From assembly GCA_902532645.1 (NCBI GenBank), contig CACAIU010000008.1, positions 1 through 32,590 of the forward strand: a stretch of 32,590 nt of DNA, given 5' to 3'. Positions within the stretch are counted from its first letter, which is position 1, and each line of letters starts with the position of its first letter. The notes beneath the pieces are model-generated. The model was not told the origin of the DNA and did not search any database. It was given only the letters and a program-made list of their open reading frames with translations. The translations under genes were made by a program, and so were the position numbers. Positions 16,651 through 24,083 of the stretch are shown here, one piece after another. This stretch comes from an uncultured Pelagibacteraceae bacterium. GTDB lineage: Bacteria > Pseudomonadota > Alphaproteobacteria > Pelagibacterales > Pelagibacteraceae.

Positions 16651-16932
16651 ATGAAAAAAGCTATTATTTACATTCCAAATAAAAACCCAATGCAATCTGG
16701 ATTGGCAAAAAATGACAAATGGATTTTAGAATTTAAAACAAAAGATCCAACAAAAAATCCTTTAATGGGCTGGGAGAGCTCATCCGATACATATACAGAG
16801 CTTAAATTAGAATTTTCTTCGAAGGAATTGGCTATTAATTATGCAAAAAAAAAAAAGATTGATTTTGAATTAATTGAACCACGAAAAAGAAAAACTGTAA
16901 AGAAATCTTATGCAGATAATTTTTTAAAATAA
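16651..16932 (+). CDS. NADH dehydrogenase NDUFS4-like accessory subunit
   Basis: A 93-residue homologue of the complex I accessory subunit NDUFS4 (ETC complex I subunit family), one of the supernumerary subunits that alphaproteobacteria share with mitochondria. Typical elements are the N-terminal AIIYIPNKNPMQSG, the W-x-LEF segment (WILEFKTKD), NPLMGWESSSDTYTELKLEF, and the terminal positively charged SYADNF. It would sit on the peripheral arm of NADH:ubiquinone oxidoreductase. It is separated from the nuo genes, as often seen, and lies between tRNA-Pro and the SbmA-like gene (3-base gap). Confidence 0.87.
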   Translation: MKKAIIYIPNKNPMQSGLAKNDKWILEFKTKDPTKNPLMGWESSSDTYTELKLEFSSKELAINYAKKKKIDFELIEPRKRKTVKKSYADNFLK

Positions 16933-16935
16933 ATA

Positions 16936-17928
16936 ATGTTTAGATTTTTTACTCAAAAAAATTGGTACCTTTGGTCATGGTTAGGTTCAGCAATTATATT
17001 ATCATCTCTTTGGATACAAGTTAAGATAGATGTAAAAATTAATGAATGGTTTGGTGAATTTTATGATATGATTCAAAAAGCTCTTGGAGCTCCTAACTCA
17101 ATTACTATAGAAGAGTACTGGGCTAGTTTGTTGTCTTTCATAATGTTGGCAGCTATGTATGTTGGTGTAGCTGTAATAGTAAGTTTTTTTACTTCGCATT
17201 ATTTGTTTAGATGGAGAACAGCTATGGTTGAGTGGTATCATAGTGTTTATGATAAAGCTCGAAAAATTGAAGGTGCAGCACAAAGAGTTCAAGAGGACAC
17301 TATTAAGTTTTCTAGAATAATGGAGTCATTAGGAACCAGCCTAATTGAAGCTTTAATGATACTCGTTGAGTTTATGCCTATCTTATTTGGATTAAGCATA
17401 GGAATACCTATATTCTTTTTTGGTGATTGGGATTACGGTTTAATAGTTGGAGCTCTAATTTGGTCAGTTGGAGGAACTATATTTTTAATTTTACTTGGTT
17501 TAATTTTGAGATTAGTAGGTGTTGAATACGATCTACAAAAAAAAGAAGCAGCTTATAGGAAAATACTTGTAATTGCAGAAGATGACGGAACTATAAGACC
17601 AAAAACAATAGAGGAATTATTTGACGGAGTTAGAAGTATACATTTTTTAAGTTATATTAGATATTTGTATTTCAATATTGGAAGAATAGCCTATTTACAG
17701 GCTAATGTTTTGTCAGCGTACGTTTTTTTAGCTCCAGCAATAGTAGCAGGCGCAGTAACTCTTGGAGTTATGCAACAAATTATAAGAGCATTTGGTAGAG
17801 TAGAGGGGTCAATGCAATACATATTGAAAGCTTGGCCAACTATTATAGAACTCGCAAGTGTATATAAACGTTTAAGAGAATTTGAATCTAAAATAAATCA
17901 AGAAGATTTAATTGATGAAAAAGTTTAA
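16936..17928 (+). CDS. SbmA/BacA-like peptide transporter
   Basis: A 330-residue membrane protein of the SbmA/BacA family, whose members import peptides (antimicrobial peptides, microcins, bleomycin) using the proton gradient. About seven hydrophobic segments are visible. Family sequence landmarks are WSWLGSAIILSSLWIQV, NEWFGEFYD, LFRWRTAMVEWY, the EGAAQRVQEDT motif (the Q-R-x-x-x-D signature shared with ABCD-type transmembrane domains), and RAFGRVEGSMQY near the C-terminus. There is no nucleotide-binding domain. It is shorter than SbmA (about 400), mainly at the C-terminus. It overlaps glpX by one base. The actual substrate in a marine oligotroph is unknown. Confidence 0.85.
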   Translation: MFRFFTQKNWYLWSWLGSAIILSSLWIQVKIDVKINEWFGEFYDMIQKALGAPNSITIEEYWASLLSFIMLAAMYVGVAVIVSFFTSHYLFRWRTAMVEWYHSVYDKARKIEGAAQRVQEDTIKFSRIMESLGTSLIEALMILVEFMPILFGLSIGIPIFFFGDWDYGLIVGALIWSVGGTIFLILLGLILRLVGVEYDLQKKEAAYRKILVIAEDDGTIRPKTIEELFDGVRSIHFLSYIRYLYFNIGRIAYLQANVLSAYVFLAPAIVAGAVTLGVMQQIIRAFGRVEGSMQYILKAWPTIIELASVYKRLREFESKINQEDLIDEKV

Positions 17929-18872
17929 TGGCAATTGACAAAAAGTTTATTGATCAATTTATAAAGGTTACTTCAAAAGCAGCTTTATCATCATCATATT
18001 TAGTAGGAAAAAAAGATAAAATTGCAGCTGATAAAGCTGCAGTAGACTCAATGAGACTTGAATTAAATAAGATGGATATTAAAGGAAGAATTGTTATAGG
18101 CGAAGGTGAATTAGATGAAGCACCTATGCTTTATATTGGTGAAGAAGTTGGAAATAAAAAAGGTCCAGAATTAGATTTTGCTGTAGATCCTTTGGAAGGT
18201 ACTAATTTTGTAGCTAATAATCTTCCTGGTGCACTAGCTGTTATTGCTGTTGCTGAAAAAAATAATTTATTTAATGCACCAGAAACATATATGGAAAAAA
18301 TTTCTACAAAGGCAAAAGAAAAAAATGTTGTTGATTTGGACTATTCAGTTAAAAAAAATATTTTTAATTTAAGCGAGTACCTTAATAAAAAACCAGAGAA
18401 TTTAACTGCATGCATATTAGACAGACCTAGACATAATAAAATTATTAATGAATTAAGTGATTTAAATGTAAATATTAAATTAATTACTGATGGTGATGTA
18501 TGTGGAGCATTACTTGTTACAGATGAAAAATACAACGTAGATATATTTTTAGGAACTGGTGGAGGGCCTGAAGGCGTTATAGCAGCTACAGCTTTAGACG
18601 CTTTTGATTGTAGTTTTCAAGGTAGATTTTTGTTTAAAACCGATGAAGATAAAAAAAGGGCAAATAAAATGGGTATAAAAGATTTTTCAAAAAAATATGA
18701 ACTCAATGAAATTATTTCTGGTGATTCTATTTTTTGTGCAACGGGAATTACTTCAGGAGATTTAGTTTCGGGTATAGAGATAAAAGGTAATCAATTTATT
18801 TCTGAAACACTAGTAACTCATAAGTCATCTGGTTTAAAAAAAGTAATAAAACTAGATCAAAATATTTTATGA
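17928..18872 (+). CDS. glpX: Fructose-1,6-bisphosphatase class II
   Basis: Dephosphorylates fructose-1,6-bisphosphate to fructose-6-phosphate in gluconeogenesis. The 314-residue product shows the class II (GlpX) signatures: RIVIGEGELDEAPMLYIGEE at 54-73, DPLEGT at 87-92 (GlpX version of the lithium-sensitive phosphatase motif), and GTGGGPEGVIAATAL around 205-219. Near the C-terminus, FCATGITSGDLVSG is also conserved. The start is the ATG overlapping the previous stop as TAATG. A class II enzyme as the gluconeogenic step fits a SAR11-type carbon metabolism, but that is an inference. Confidence 0.95.
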   Translation: MAIDKKFIDQFIKVTSKAALSSSYLVGKKDKIAADKAAVDSMRLELNKMDIKGRIVIGEGELDEAPMLYIGEEVGNKKGPELDFAVDPLEGTNFVANNLPGALAVIAVAEKNNLFNAPETYMEKISTKAKEKNVVDLDYSVKKNIFNLSEYLNKKPENLTACILDRPRHNKIINELSDLNVNIKLITDGDVCGALLVTDEKYNVDIFLGTGGGPEGVIAATALDAFDCSFQGRFLFKTDEDKKRANKMGIKDFSKKYELNEIISGDSIFCATGITSGDLVSGIEIKGNQFISETLVTHKSSGLKKVIKLDQNIL

Positions 18873-18877
18873 TAAGC

Positions 18878-18906
18878 TTGATTAATTATCTAAATTACAA
18901 TAAAAA
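18878..18906 (+). promoter_or_regulatory. Putative promoter of tRNA-Glu
   Basis: TTGATT (18878-18883) and TAAAAA (18901-18906) are separated by 17 bases just after the glpX stop, with the tRNA beginning at 18916. The -10 is weak; TACAAT at 18896-18901 is an alternative without a good -35. Confidence 0.3.
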
Positions 18907-18915
18907 GCAGCTTCT

Positions 18916-18990
18916 GGTCCCTTCGTCTATCGGTTAGGACACGTGGTTTTCATCCTCGAAAGAGGGGTTCGATTCCCCTAGGGACCGCCA
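18916..18990 (+). tRNA. tRNA-Glu(UUC), CCA encoded
   Basis: The acceptor stem GGTCCCT pairs with AGGGACC, discriminator G, CCA at 18988-18990. The anticodon loop TTTTCAT carries anticodon TTC, and the T arm GGGG-TTCGATT-CCCC is regular. The GIY-YIG gene starts 3 bases after the CCA, an extremely short junction that implies the mRNA 5' end is made by tRNA 3' processing. Confidence 0.97.
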
Positions 18991-18993
18991 TTT

Positions 18994-19239
18994 ATGGCTT
19001 ATTACGTATATTTAATAAAAACTATCAAACCTTATAAGTTAAAATCATACGTTGGTTATACAAACAATTTAACTAAAAGAGTAAAAAATCACAATTTAGG
19101 TAGAGGAGCTAAATCGACAAGAGGATATAAGTGGGTATTAATTTATAAAAGATATTTTAAAGACAAAATTAAAGCTATGTCTTATGAATATAAATTAAAA
19201 AACGATCGAAATAAAAGGTATAAAATATTAAACAAATGA
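18994..19239 (+). CDS. GIY-YIG domain protein (UPF0213/YhbQ-like)
   Basis: An 81-residue, single-domain GIY-YIG protein. The nuclease core is visible: YYVYLIK (variant of the GIY strand), SYVGYTNN (YIG strand), the helix LTKRVKNHNLGRGAKSTRG with the conserved Arg and His, and the later YEYKLKN with the family glutamate. Stand-alone UPF0213 proteins have this size; some have DNase activity, but no biological role is settled. It lies 3 bases behind tRNA-Glu and overlaps the next gene as ATGA. Placement directly at a tRNA 3' end makes a mobile origin conceivable, though the family is often chromosomal. Confidence 0.85.
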   Translation: MAYYVYLIKTIKPYKLKSYVGYTNNLTKRVKNHNLGRGAKSTRGYKWVLIYKRYFKDKIKAMSYEYKLKNDRNKRYKILNK

Positions 19240-20282
19240 AAATTGCAGTATTGCTACCTTACAAAGAAAATTTTTCATCAGAATATCCTGGATCTGTTTC
19301 TATTTTTTTAAAAAATATCATAAATTTAAGTAAATTTAAAAATTTTGTAAATATTTATGGCAATACAAAATTTAAAAATAAATTATCTAAAAATTACATA
19401 AATTTAAATTTCAAAAAAAAAATATTATTTAGTAATACAAATCAATATTTATCGAAATTTATAAAAAAAACATCAAATAAAAATATTAAAATTTTAGAGA
19501 TTCATAATAGACCTAGGTATGTAAAATCTCTTTTAAAATATTATAAAAATATAGTTTTATATTATCATAATGATCCTATTACTCAAAAAGGTTCGGAAAA
19601 AGTGTCTGATAGAATGTACTTGGTTGAAAATTTAAAATTTATAATTTTTAATAGTAATTGGACTAAAAAAAGATTTTTATCTAACCTTAACTTACCACTT
19701 AAGTTAAAAAAAAAACTTTTAGTAATTCATCAGTCAACAAACAAAACAAAAGTAAAATTACCAAATAAGAAAAAAATTATTACTTTTATTGGTAAGCTAA
19801 ATACATCTAAAGGCTATGATTTATTTGGTGACGCAATTAAAAAAATATTAATTAAATATCCAGATTGGAAAGCAATAGTAATTGGAGATGAAAAAAGAGA
19901 GAATTTAAATATCCAACAAAAAAATTATATTCTTTTAGGATTTAAAAAGCATGAATATATAATGAATTTTTTAAAAAAAGTTAATATTTGTGTTGTTCCA
20001 TCTCGTTGGGAAGAACCTTTTGGTCGAATTGCGTTAGAAGCAAGTAGCAGGGGTTGTGCTTTAATAATTAGTAATAAAGGCGGACTTACAGAAGCTATAA
20101 CAAACGGTATCGTAATTAAAAAACTTACTTCTGCAAGTCTATATAATGCTATTAAAAAAATAATCGAAAACCCTAGTTTAATGAAAAAATTACAAAGAGA
20201 TTCATTAAAAAACTTTTCATTAACAAATAAAAATGCAGCTTTAAAAATTGATAATTATAGATCTCAAATATTTAAATTTTAA
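19236..20282 (+). CDS. Glycosyltransferase family 4
   Basis: A 348-residue GT-B fold glycosyltransferase. The C-terminal half has the GT4 pattern: IITFIGKLNTSKGYDLFGDAI (nucleotide-sugar binding domain start, about 178), VVPSRWEEPFGRIALEASSRG (the E-x7-E retaining motif, about 249-269), and SNKGGLTEAI. The N-terminal acceptor domain is extremely Lys/Asn/Ile-rich. It is a lone transferase, not within a recognisable polysaccharide cluster in this window. Probably adds a sugar to a cell-envelope lipid or glycan; acceptor and donor cannot be told. Its end overlaps the convergent recombinase gene by 11 bases. Confidence 0.85.
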   Translation: MKIAVLLPYKENFSSEYPGSVSIFLKNIINLSKFKNFVNIYGNTKFKNKLSKNYINLNFKKKILFSNTNQYLSKFIKKTSNKNIKILEIHNRPRYVKSLLKYYKNIVLYYHNDPITQKGSEKVSDRMYLVENLKFIIFNSNWTKKRFLSNLNLPLKLKKKLLVIHQSTNKTKVKLPNKKKIITFIGKLNTSKGYDLFGDAIKKILIKYPDWKAIVIGDEKRENLNIQQKNYILLGFKKHEYIMNFLKKVNICVVPSRWEEPFGRIALEASSRGCALIISNKGGLTEAITNGIVIKKLTSASLYNAIKKIIENPSLMKKLQRDSLKNFSLTNKNAALKIDNYRSQIFKF

Positions 20283-21225
20283 TCTTATTTAATGCATTAT
20301 TTTTGAATATATTTGCTTCTTTAATATACCTTCTTACCATTTGAGTTGTTTTGTGACCGGTCATAGCCATTATACTTCTTTCATCAGCACCAGACTCAGC
20401 TGCTACAGTTGCAAAACCTGATCGTAAGCTATGACCTGCAAAATTTTTATTTTCTATTCCCGCTAAATTTAAATACTCCTTCATTAACAAAACTACTGAT
20501 TGGTCAGTTATTCTTTTTTCTGTTAATGTCGATCCTTTAGCAAACCTCCTAAATATAGGTCCAGATTTGATTTTAGAAATTTCTAGCCACTTTTTTAGAT
20601 TAACTATTGGACAATATTTTTCATTGGAAAAGTGGGGAAGTCCTTTTATCATTCCTTCACCGAATTGATCTGTTTTTGATCTTCTAATGGTAATTTTAAG
20701 GCCCTCAGGAACAAATTCTAAATCCTCATAATCAATTGATGTAAGCTCGGTTCTTCTGAATCCACCTCCAAAGCCGATTAAAATCATTGTCTTGTCTCTT
20801 AATTTCTTAATTTCCTTAATTTTATGTTCATTTATTGCATTAATTATTAATTTTAAATGACTGATTAATATGGGTTTTTTGCCTTTTTGAATACTTCCTT
20901 TAACTCTTCTAATTCCCATCAAATTTTCAACTATGATTGGGTGTTTTGTATCTAAATAATGGCCTTTTAGTTTATGAACCATGCTAATTGATACTAGTCT
21001 TCTTCTTAATGTGCTTATTTTAGAATTTTTAGAGAGATGGGTTATGTATAATGAAACAATTTTTGGTTCAGTTGGTAAAGAATTTAAACCATGTTTTAAA
21101 CAAAATGCTCCAAAGTCCTTAAAATCTGATTTATAAGCCCTTAAGGTATTATTTGCTTTCGAATTTTTTAGGTTATTTAAAGTAGCTTCATGAAGCAATT
21201 TTATATCTGTGGTTAGTTCATTCAT
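20272..21225 (-). CDS. Cre-like tyrosine recombinase/integrase
   Basis: A 317-residue site-specific recombinase. The N-terminal SAM-like core-binding domain is about 8-105 (NTLRAYKSDFKDFGAFC). The catalytic domain has the full active set: Arg157 in GGFRRTEL, Lys184 in RRSKTDQ, His265 and Arg268 in HSLRSGFAT, His291 in TGHKTTQMVRRY, and nucleophile Tyr300. The HSLRSGFA...MVRRYI ending is that of the Cre-like integrase group rather than typical XerC/XerD. No excisionase, phage or transposon genes are nearby. A 37-bp imperfect palindrome begins 3 bases upstream of the ATG. It might act in prophage/plasmid-type integration or chromosome dimer resolution; the sequence does not decide. Confidence 0.9.
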   Translation of the reverse strand: MNELTTDIKLLHEATLNNLKNSKANNTLRAYKSDFKDFGAFCLKHGLNSLPTEPKIVSLYITHLSKNSKISTLRRRLVSISMVHKLKGHYLDTKHPIIVENLMGIRRVKGSIQKGKKPILISHLKLIINAINEHKIKEIKKLRDKTMILIGFGGGFRRTELTSIDYEDLEFVPEGLKITIRRSKTDQFGEGMIKGLPHFSNEKYCPIVNLKKWLEISKIKSGPIFRRFAKGSTLTEKRITDQSVVLLMKEYLNLAGIENKNFAGHSLRSGFATVAAESGADERSIMAMTGHKTTQMVRRYIKEANIFKNNALNKIKI

Positions 21226-21227
21226 AT

Positions 21228-21264
21228 TATTACTATTGATAACAATTAATTATCATTAGTAATA
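21228..21264. repeat. 37-bp lox/dif-like imperfect palindrome beside the recombinase gene
   Basis: Two 15-base arms, TATTACTATTGATAA (21228-21242) and TTATCATTAGTAATA (21250-21264), are inverted repeats matching at 14 of 15 positions, around a 7-base centre CAATTAA. This geometry (arms of 11-15 bp around a 6-8 bp centre, with ATAA/TTAT facing the centre) is that of tyrosine recombinase core sites such as lox and dif. It occupies most of the 55-base divergent gap between the recombinase start (21225) and the small ORF at 21281. An autoregulatory operator is the main alternative. Confidence 0.6.
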
Positions 21265-21280
21265 TATCAAGAGTTTTCTA

Positions 21281-21361
21281 ATGTCAAATAAAATAATTAC
21301 TCATTTTTTTGGGACAATTAATGATATTGCGAGGTCAATGATGATCAAATATAATTTATAG
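21281..21361 (+). CDS. Possible 26-residue small ORF
   Basis: ATG at 21281 opens 26 codons to a TAG at 21359-21361; the product begins MSNKIITHFF and is otherwise featureless. The next ATG follows the TAG immediately and in the same frame, so this could be the N-terminal part of the following 56-residue membrane ORF, split by an amber stop. No strong ribosome binding site is present. Reported because a clean frame lies exactly between the palindrome and the next ORF. Confidence 0.3.
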   Translation: MSNKIITHFFGTINDIARSMMIKYNL

Positions 21362-21532
21362 ATGGGCATAGACGGAGTAATTGAACCGATATATTTCTTA
21401 ATAACATCTTTTGGTTTTGCAATATTAAGCTTTATTAATTATAGAAAATCTGGAAAAACTCTTGAAACTATTTATCTTTCAATTTTAACTATTTTCTTTA
21501 TAGTTTGCTTCATTATTTTAAATTTTTATTGA
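21362..21532 (+). CDS. Small two-TM membrane protein, unknown
   Basis: A 56-residue ORF starting MGIDGVIEPIYFL. Two hydrophobic segments (about residues 8-24 and 37-55, ending in FIILNFY) are separated by the basic loop NYRKSGKT, as in a two-pass inner-membrane peptide. Its TGA overlaps the ATG of the ogt gene (TTGATG), suggesting translational coupling. It is in frame with the 26-codon ORF upstream, separated only by TAG. I do not recognise the family. The coupling to a DNA repair gene gives no clear functional hint. Confidence 0.5.
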   Translation: MGIDGVIEPIYFLITSFGFAILSFINYRKSGKTLETIYLSILTIFFIVCFIILNFY

Positions 21533-21801
21533 TGAAAGGTACTAAATTTCAATTAAAAGTCTGGAATTACCTTAAAACTATACCAAAAGGTACTTTTAAA
21601 ACCTATAAACAGGTAGCAATAGCTATAAAAAGCCCTAAATCAGCGCGTGCTGTGGCTAATGCATGTGGAAAAAACCCTTATGCCCCTAAAATACCCTGTC
21701 ATAGGGTAATTCGGTCCGATGGAGGCCTTGGTGGATACTCGGGGAGAGGTGGAATTAAGACAAAACTGCGTTTATTGAGATCTGAAAAAGTTGATATTTA
21801 G
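21532..21801 (+). CDS. ogt: Minimal methylated-DNA-protein cysteine methyltransferase
   Basis: Single-domain repair protein that transfers O6-alkyl groups from guanine to its active cysteine in a suicidal reaction. The 89-residue product is only the C-terminal DNA-binding/active-site domain of Ogt/MGMT: VWNYLKTIPKGTFKTYKQVA, the recognition helix with the arginine finger (SARAVANACGKN, Arg39) and PCHRVI with Cys56. The N-terminal domain of full-length Ogt is absent; such short forms exist. Because cysteine is kept it is not an alkyltransferase-like (ATL) protein. ATG 21532 is preferred over the upstream frame opening at 21505, which would overlap the membrane ORF. Confidence 0.88.
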   Translation: MKGTKFQLKVWNYLKTIPKGTFKTYKQVAIAIKSPKSARAVANACGKNPYAPKIPCHRVIRSDGGLGGYSGRGGIKTKLRLLRSEKVDI

Positions 21802-22315
21802 TGCCTTATTTGGCCTATTTTATGGTCAAAAAAACAAGTAAAATCAACGTTTTTTTAATATTTAATCTTATTTTAACATGAATTGCAATGTTCACCCTTC
21901 AGTTGTACTATATATTAAGATATAACAAAATAAAGCACCTCTATGGCCGTTTAAAACATATATTCTATAACTGCATTGCTCTATTTTTCAATGATAGCAA
22001 GGCTTAATTTAGCTCAAAATTTCATAGATTTTTTAAAATTTTTTGATCCCCTACCCAATTAATAAAATTAGAATTTTAAATTTTATGTTTAGTTAGCTAA
22101 TTAAATCATTGGTATTAAACACTTTTAAGCATTATGGTTTATTTTCCTTGCTAAGATTTATATTTTTGTATTTATCTACTTAAAATAATATTTATGAGTT
22201 GAATATATATATTAATTTATCTTTTTTATTAAATAATAAAAAATATAATTATTTTAATAGTTTAGCTATATATATTAAAGTAATAGATTATATATTAGTA
22301 ACTATTTATTTACTA
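21802..22315. other. 514-bp non-coding gap between convergent genes
   Basis: No credible gene. The longest possibility is a 26-codon frame opening with a GTG overlapping the ogt stop (21801). The stretch from about 22195 to 22315 is nearly pure A/T with several TATATATTA runs. A run of A and C at 21828-21836 can pair with GTTTTTTT about 20 bases later (21850-21857), a weak terminator-like possibility for ogt. There is no tRNA, no clear att duplicate of the tRNA-Glu 3' end, and no recognisable gene remnant. Confidence 0.6.
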
Positions 22316-23167
22316 TTAATTAGAACGAGTAAGCAAATATTCTCGTCTAGAAATATATAGACCACTGAGAACAATGCTAAATAAACCTAAATAAGTCCAG
22401 TTATCAGGCAATTCATGAAAGAAATAGTAACTAATTAGAATATTGGTAATTATCTCTGTATAGCCTAAAGGAGCTAATTTAGAGGCATCAGCATATTTGA
22501 GTGATAATATCAGGAAAAGATGCGCTACAGAGGCTATAAGGCCGATTAAAGCCATTAATATCCACTGATTTGAAGTAGGATTAACCCAAACTGACGGCAT
22601 AAATAGGCTAATTATTATGGTTCCTATTAAACCAGATAGTAAAAGGGTTAAAAGAGGATTATCAGAGGTACTGAGCTTCCTCGTGATAATAAGATAAAAC
22701 CCATAGCAAATTCCATTACCTAAGGCAGCCATGGTAGCTAAATTAAGTTCTATAAAGCCAGGTCTGATTACAATTAAAGTTCCAATAAACCCTAATGATA
22801 CAGCAGTCCACCTCTTCACCCCTACTTTCTCATTTAAAAAAAATGGGGATAAGGCTGTAACACAAATTGGAGCAACAAAAGCTAAGGTTAAGGCTTTAGG
22901 AAGTGAAATTTCCGATATTGCATAAAAGAATAAATAAGTAGAAAAAACAAAAATTAATCCTCTAATTAATTGAAGGGCTGGTTTTTTCGTCCAAACTAAT
23001 GAATGCCTATAAAAGATAAGCATTAGGGATAATGTAAAGACTACAGTAAAAAAATATCTTGCCCACGTTATCTGTAAAACGTCCATAGATGAGCTTAAAT
23101 ACTTTGCAAAAGCATCCATAACAGGAACAATCATCCATGCAGATGCATTTAAAATAATAGCCTTCAT
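22316..23167 (-). CDS. EamA/DMT family permease
   Basis: A 283-residue, ten-TM inner-membrane permease with two EamA repeats. The first repeat includes ITWARYFFTVVFT and SLPKALTLAFVAPICVTALSPFFLNEKV, and the second YADASKLAPLGYTEIITNILISYYFFHELP, the paired elements of this superfamily. Family members export amino acids, purines or other small metabolites; the substrate here is unknown. Composition differs slightly from neighbours (fewer Lys/Asn, more Leu/Thr), which could reflect membrane-protein bias or acquisition. It is the last gene of the minus-strand run beginning at rplM, 16 bases after the AEC gene. Confidence 0.87.
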   Translation of the reverse strand: MKAIILNASAWMIVPVMDAFAKYLSSSMDVLQITWARYFFTVVFTLSLMLIFYRHSLVWTKKPALQLIRGLIFVFSTYLFFYAISEISLPKALTLAFVAPICVTALSPFFLNEKVGVKRWTAVSLGFIGTLIVIRPGFIELNLATMAALGNGICYGFYLIITRKLSTSDNPLLTLLLSGLIGTIIISLFMPSVWVNPTSNQWILMALIGLIASVAHLFLILSLKYADASKLAPLGYTEIITNILISYYFFHELPDNWTYLGLFSIVLSGLYISRREYLLTRSN

Positions 23168-23183
23168 AAAAGAAGGATATATC

Positions 23184-24083
23184 TTAATAGAAGTATTTTA
23201 AAGCAAAGAATATGGTAATAGGAACAGTTATGAATGACATTATAGTTGAAACAACAATCATACTTGCAATACTATCAACTACCTCTTTTGATGAATATAT
23301 CGACCCTACCAAGTAAGTTAAAACTGCACTTGGCATTGAGCACTGTATTAACAATACACCTGCTGCAAATCCAGATAGATTAAAATATTTAATCATAATA
23401 AATCCAATAATTGGACCAATTAATACACGTCCAATAGATGAAATAAATGCTGACTTAAATGAAAAAACTTGAAATCTTGTTAATGCAATTCCCAAAGACA
23501 TTAATATTAAAAAAATTGCAGCATAGGTTAACATCATAGTCGTATTTACTAAAAATATTGGCACTTCTATTTCAAAAAATAAAAATAAAACAGATATGAT
23601 AATTGCATAAACTGGAGGACTTCTTAATAATAAACTGAATTCAAATTTTTTACTCGCCAAAAAGACACCAAGTGTAAAATGAAAGAGTATAACCAAAGAA
23701 GAAATTGTTGCTGCAACTCCAAGACCTTGATTTCCATAAGCGAATAAACATAAGGGTAAACCCATATTACCTGTATTTGGCAAAATAAATGGTGGTAGCT
23801 CAGTAATTACGTCCTTATTTAAAAACTTTAAAAAAATTATACCAATTACACTAAATCCTGTTATGGCAATTAAAGAATACCAAAAGTATTCAATAAATAT
23901 AGCAAAAGTAATTCCTGTAGTTGTTATTGAATAAAATACCATTGCAGGGCTCCCAATATTTCCTGCGAAATTTGTAATAAAATCTGTATCTAATTTTGGA
24001 TTTTTTTTTCCAATAAAATATCCAATTGCAATAATAAAAAAAACAGGAAATAAAACTTCAAAAAGTTTTAAATAAATTTCCAT
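23184..24083 (-). CDS. AEC family transporter
   Basis: A 299-residue membrane protein of the auxin efflux carrier (AEC) family, with about ten hydrophobic segments arranged as two halves. Landmarks are the N-terminal VLFPVFFIIAIGYFIGKK, the central PNTGNMGLPLCLFAYG with the family N-x-G-x-G-x-P pattern, and the C-terminal QCSMPSAVLTYLVGSIY. Bacterial members move organic acids such as malate or malonate, but the substrate is not deducible here. Its start overlaps the last base of hom, so it is likely cotranscribed with homoserine dehydrogenase. Confidence 0.9.
   Translation of the reverse strand: MEIYLKLFEVLFPVFFIIAIGYFIGKKNPKLDTDFITNFAGNIGSPAMVFYSITTTGITFAIFIEYFWYSLIAITGFSVIGIIFLKFLNKDVITELPPFILPNTGNMGLPLCLFAYGNQGLGVAATISSLVILFHFTLGVFLASKKFEFSLLLRSPPVYAIIISVLFLFFEIEVPIFLVNTTMMLTYAAIFLILMSLGIALTRFQVFSFKSAFISSIGRVLIGPIIGFIMIKYFNLSGFAAGVLLIQCSMPSAVLTYLVGSIYSSKEVVDSIASMIVVSTIMSFITVPITIFFALKYFY

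Noticed and set aside
18994..19239. GIY-YIG protein as a homing endonuclease
   Set aside because: No intron, intein or DNA-recognition domain; length and pattern fit stand-alone UPF0213 proteins.
21982..22160. 8-base inverted repeat TAGCAAGG / CCTTGCTA in the long gap
   Set aside because: About 150 bases apart, short, and expected by chance in a gap of this size; no supporting structure.
22296..22315. TAGTAA / TTACTA hairpin at the DMT permease stop, partly resembling the palindrome arms
   Set aside because: Only 6 bp, arms in reversed order relative to the palindrome; too weak for a second recombinase site.
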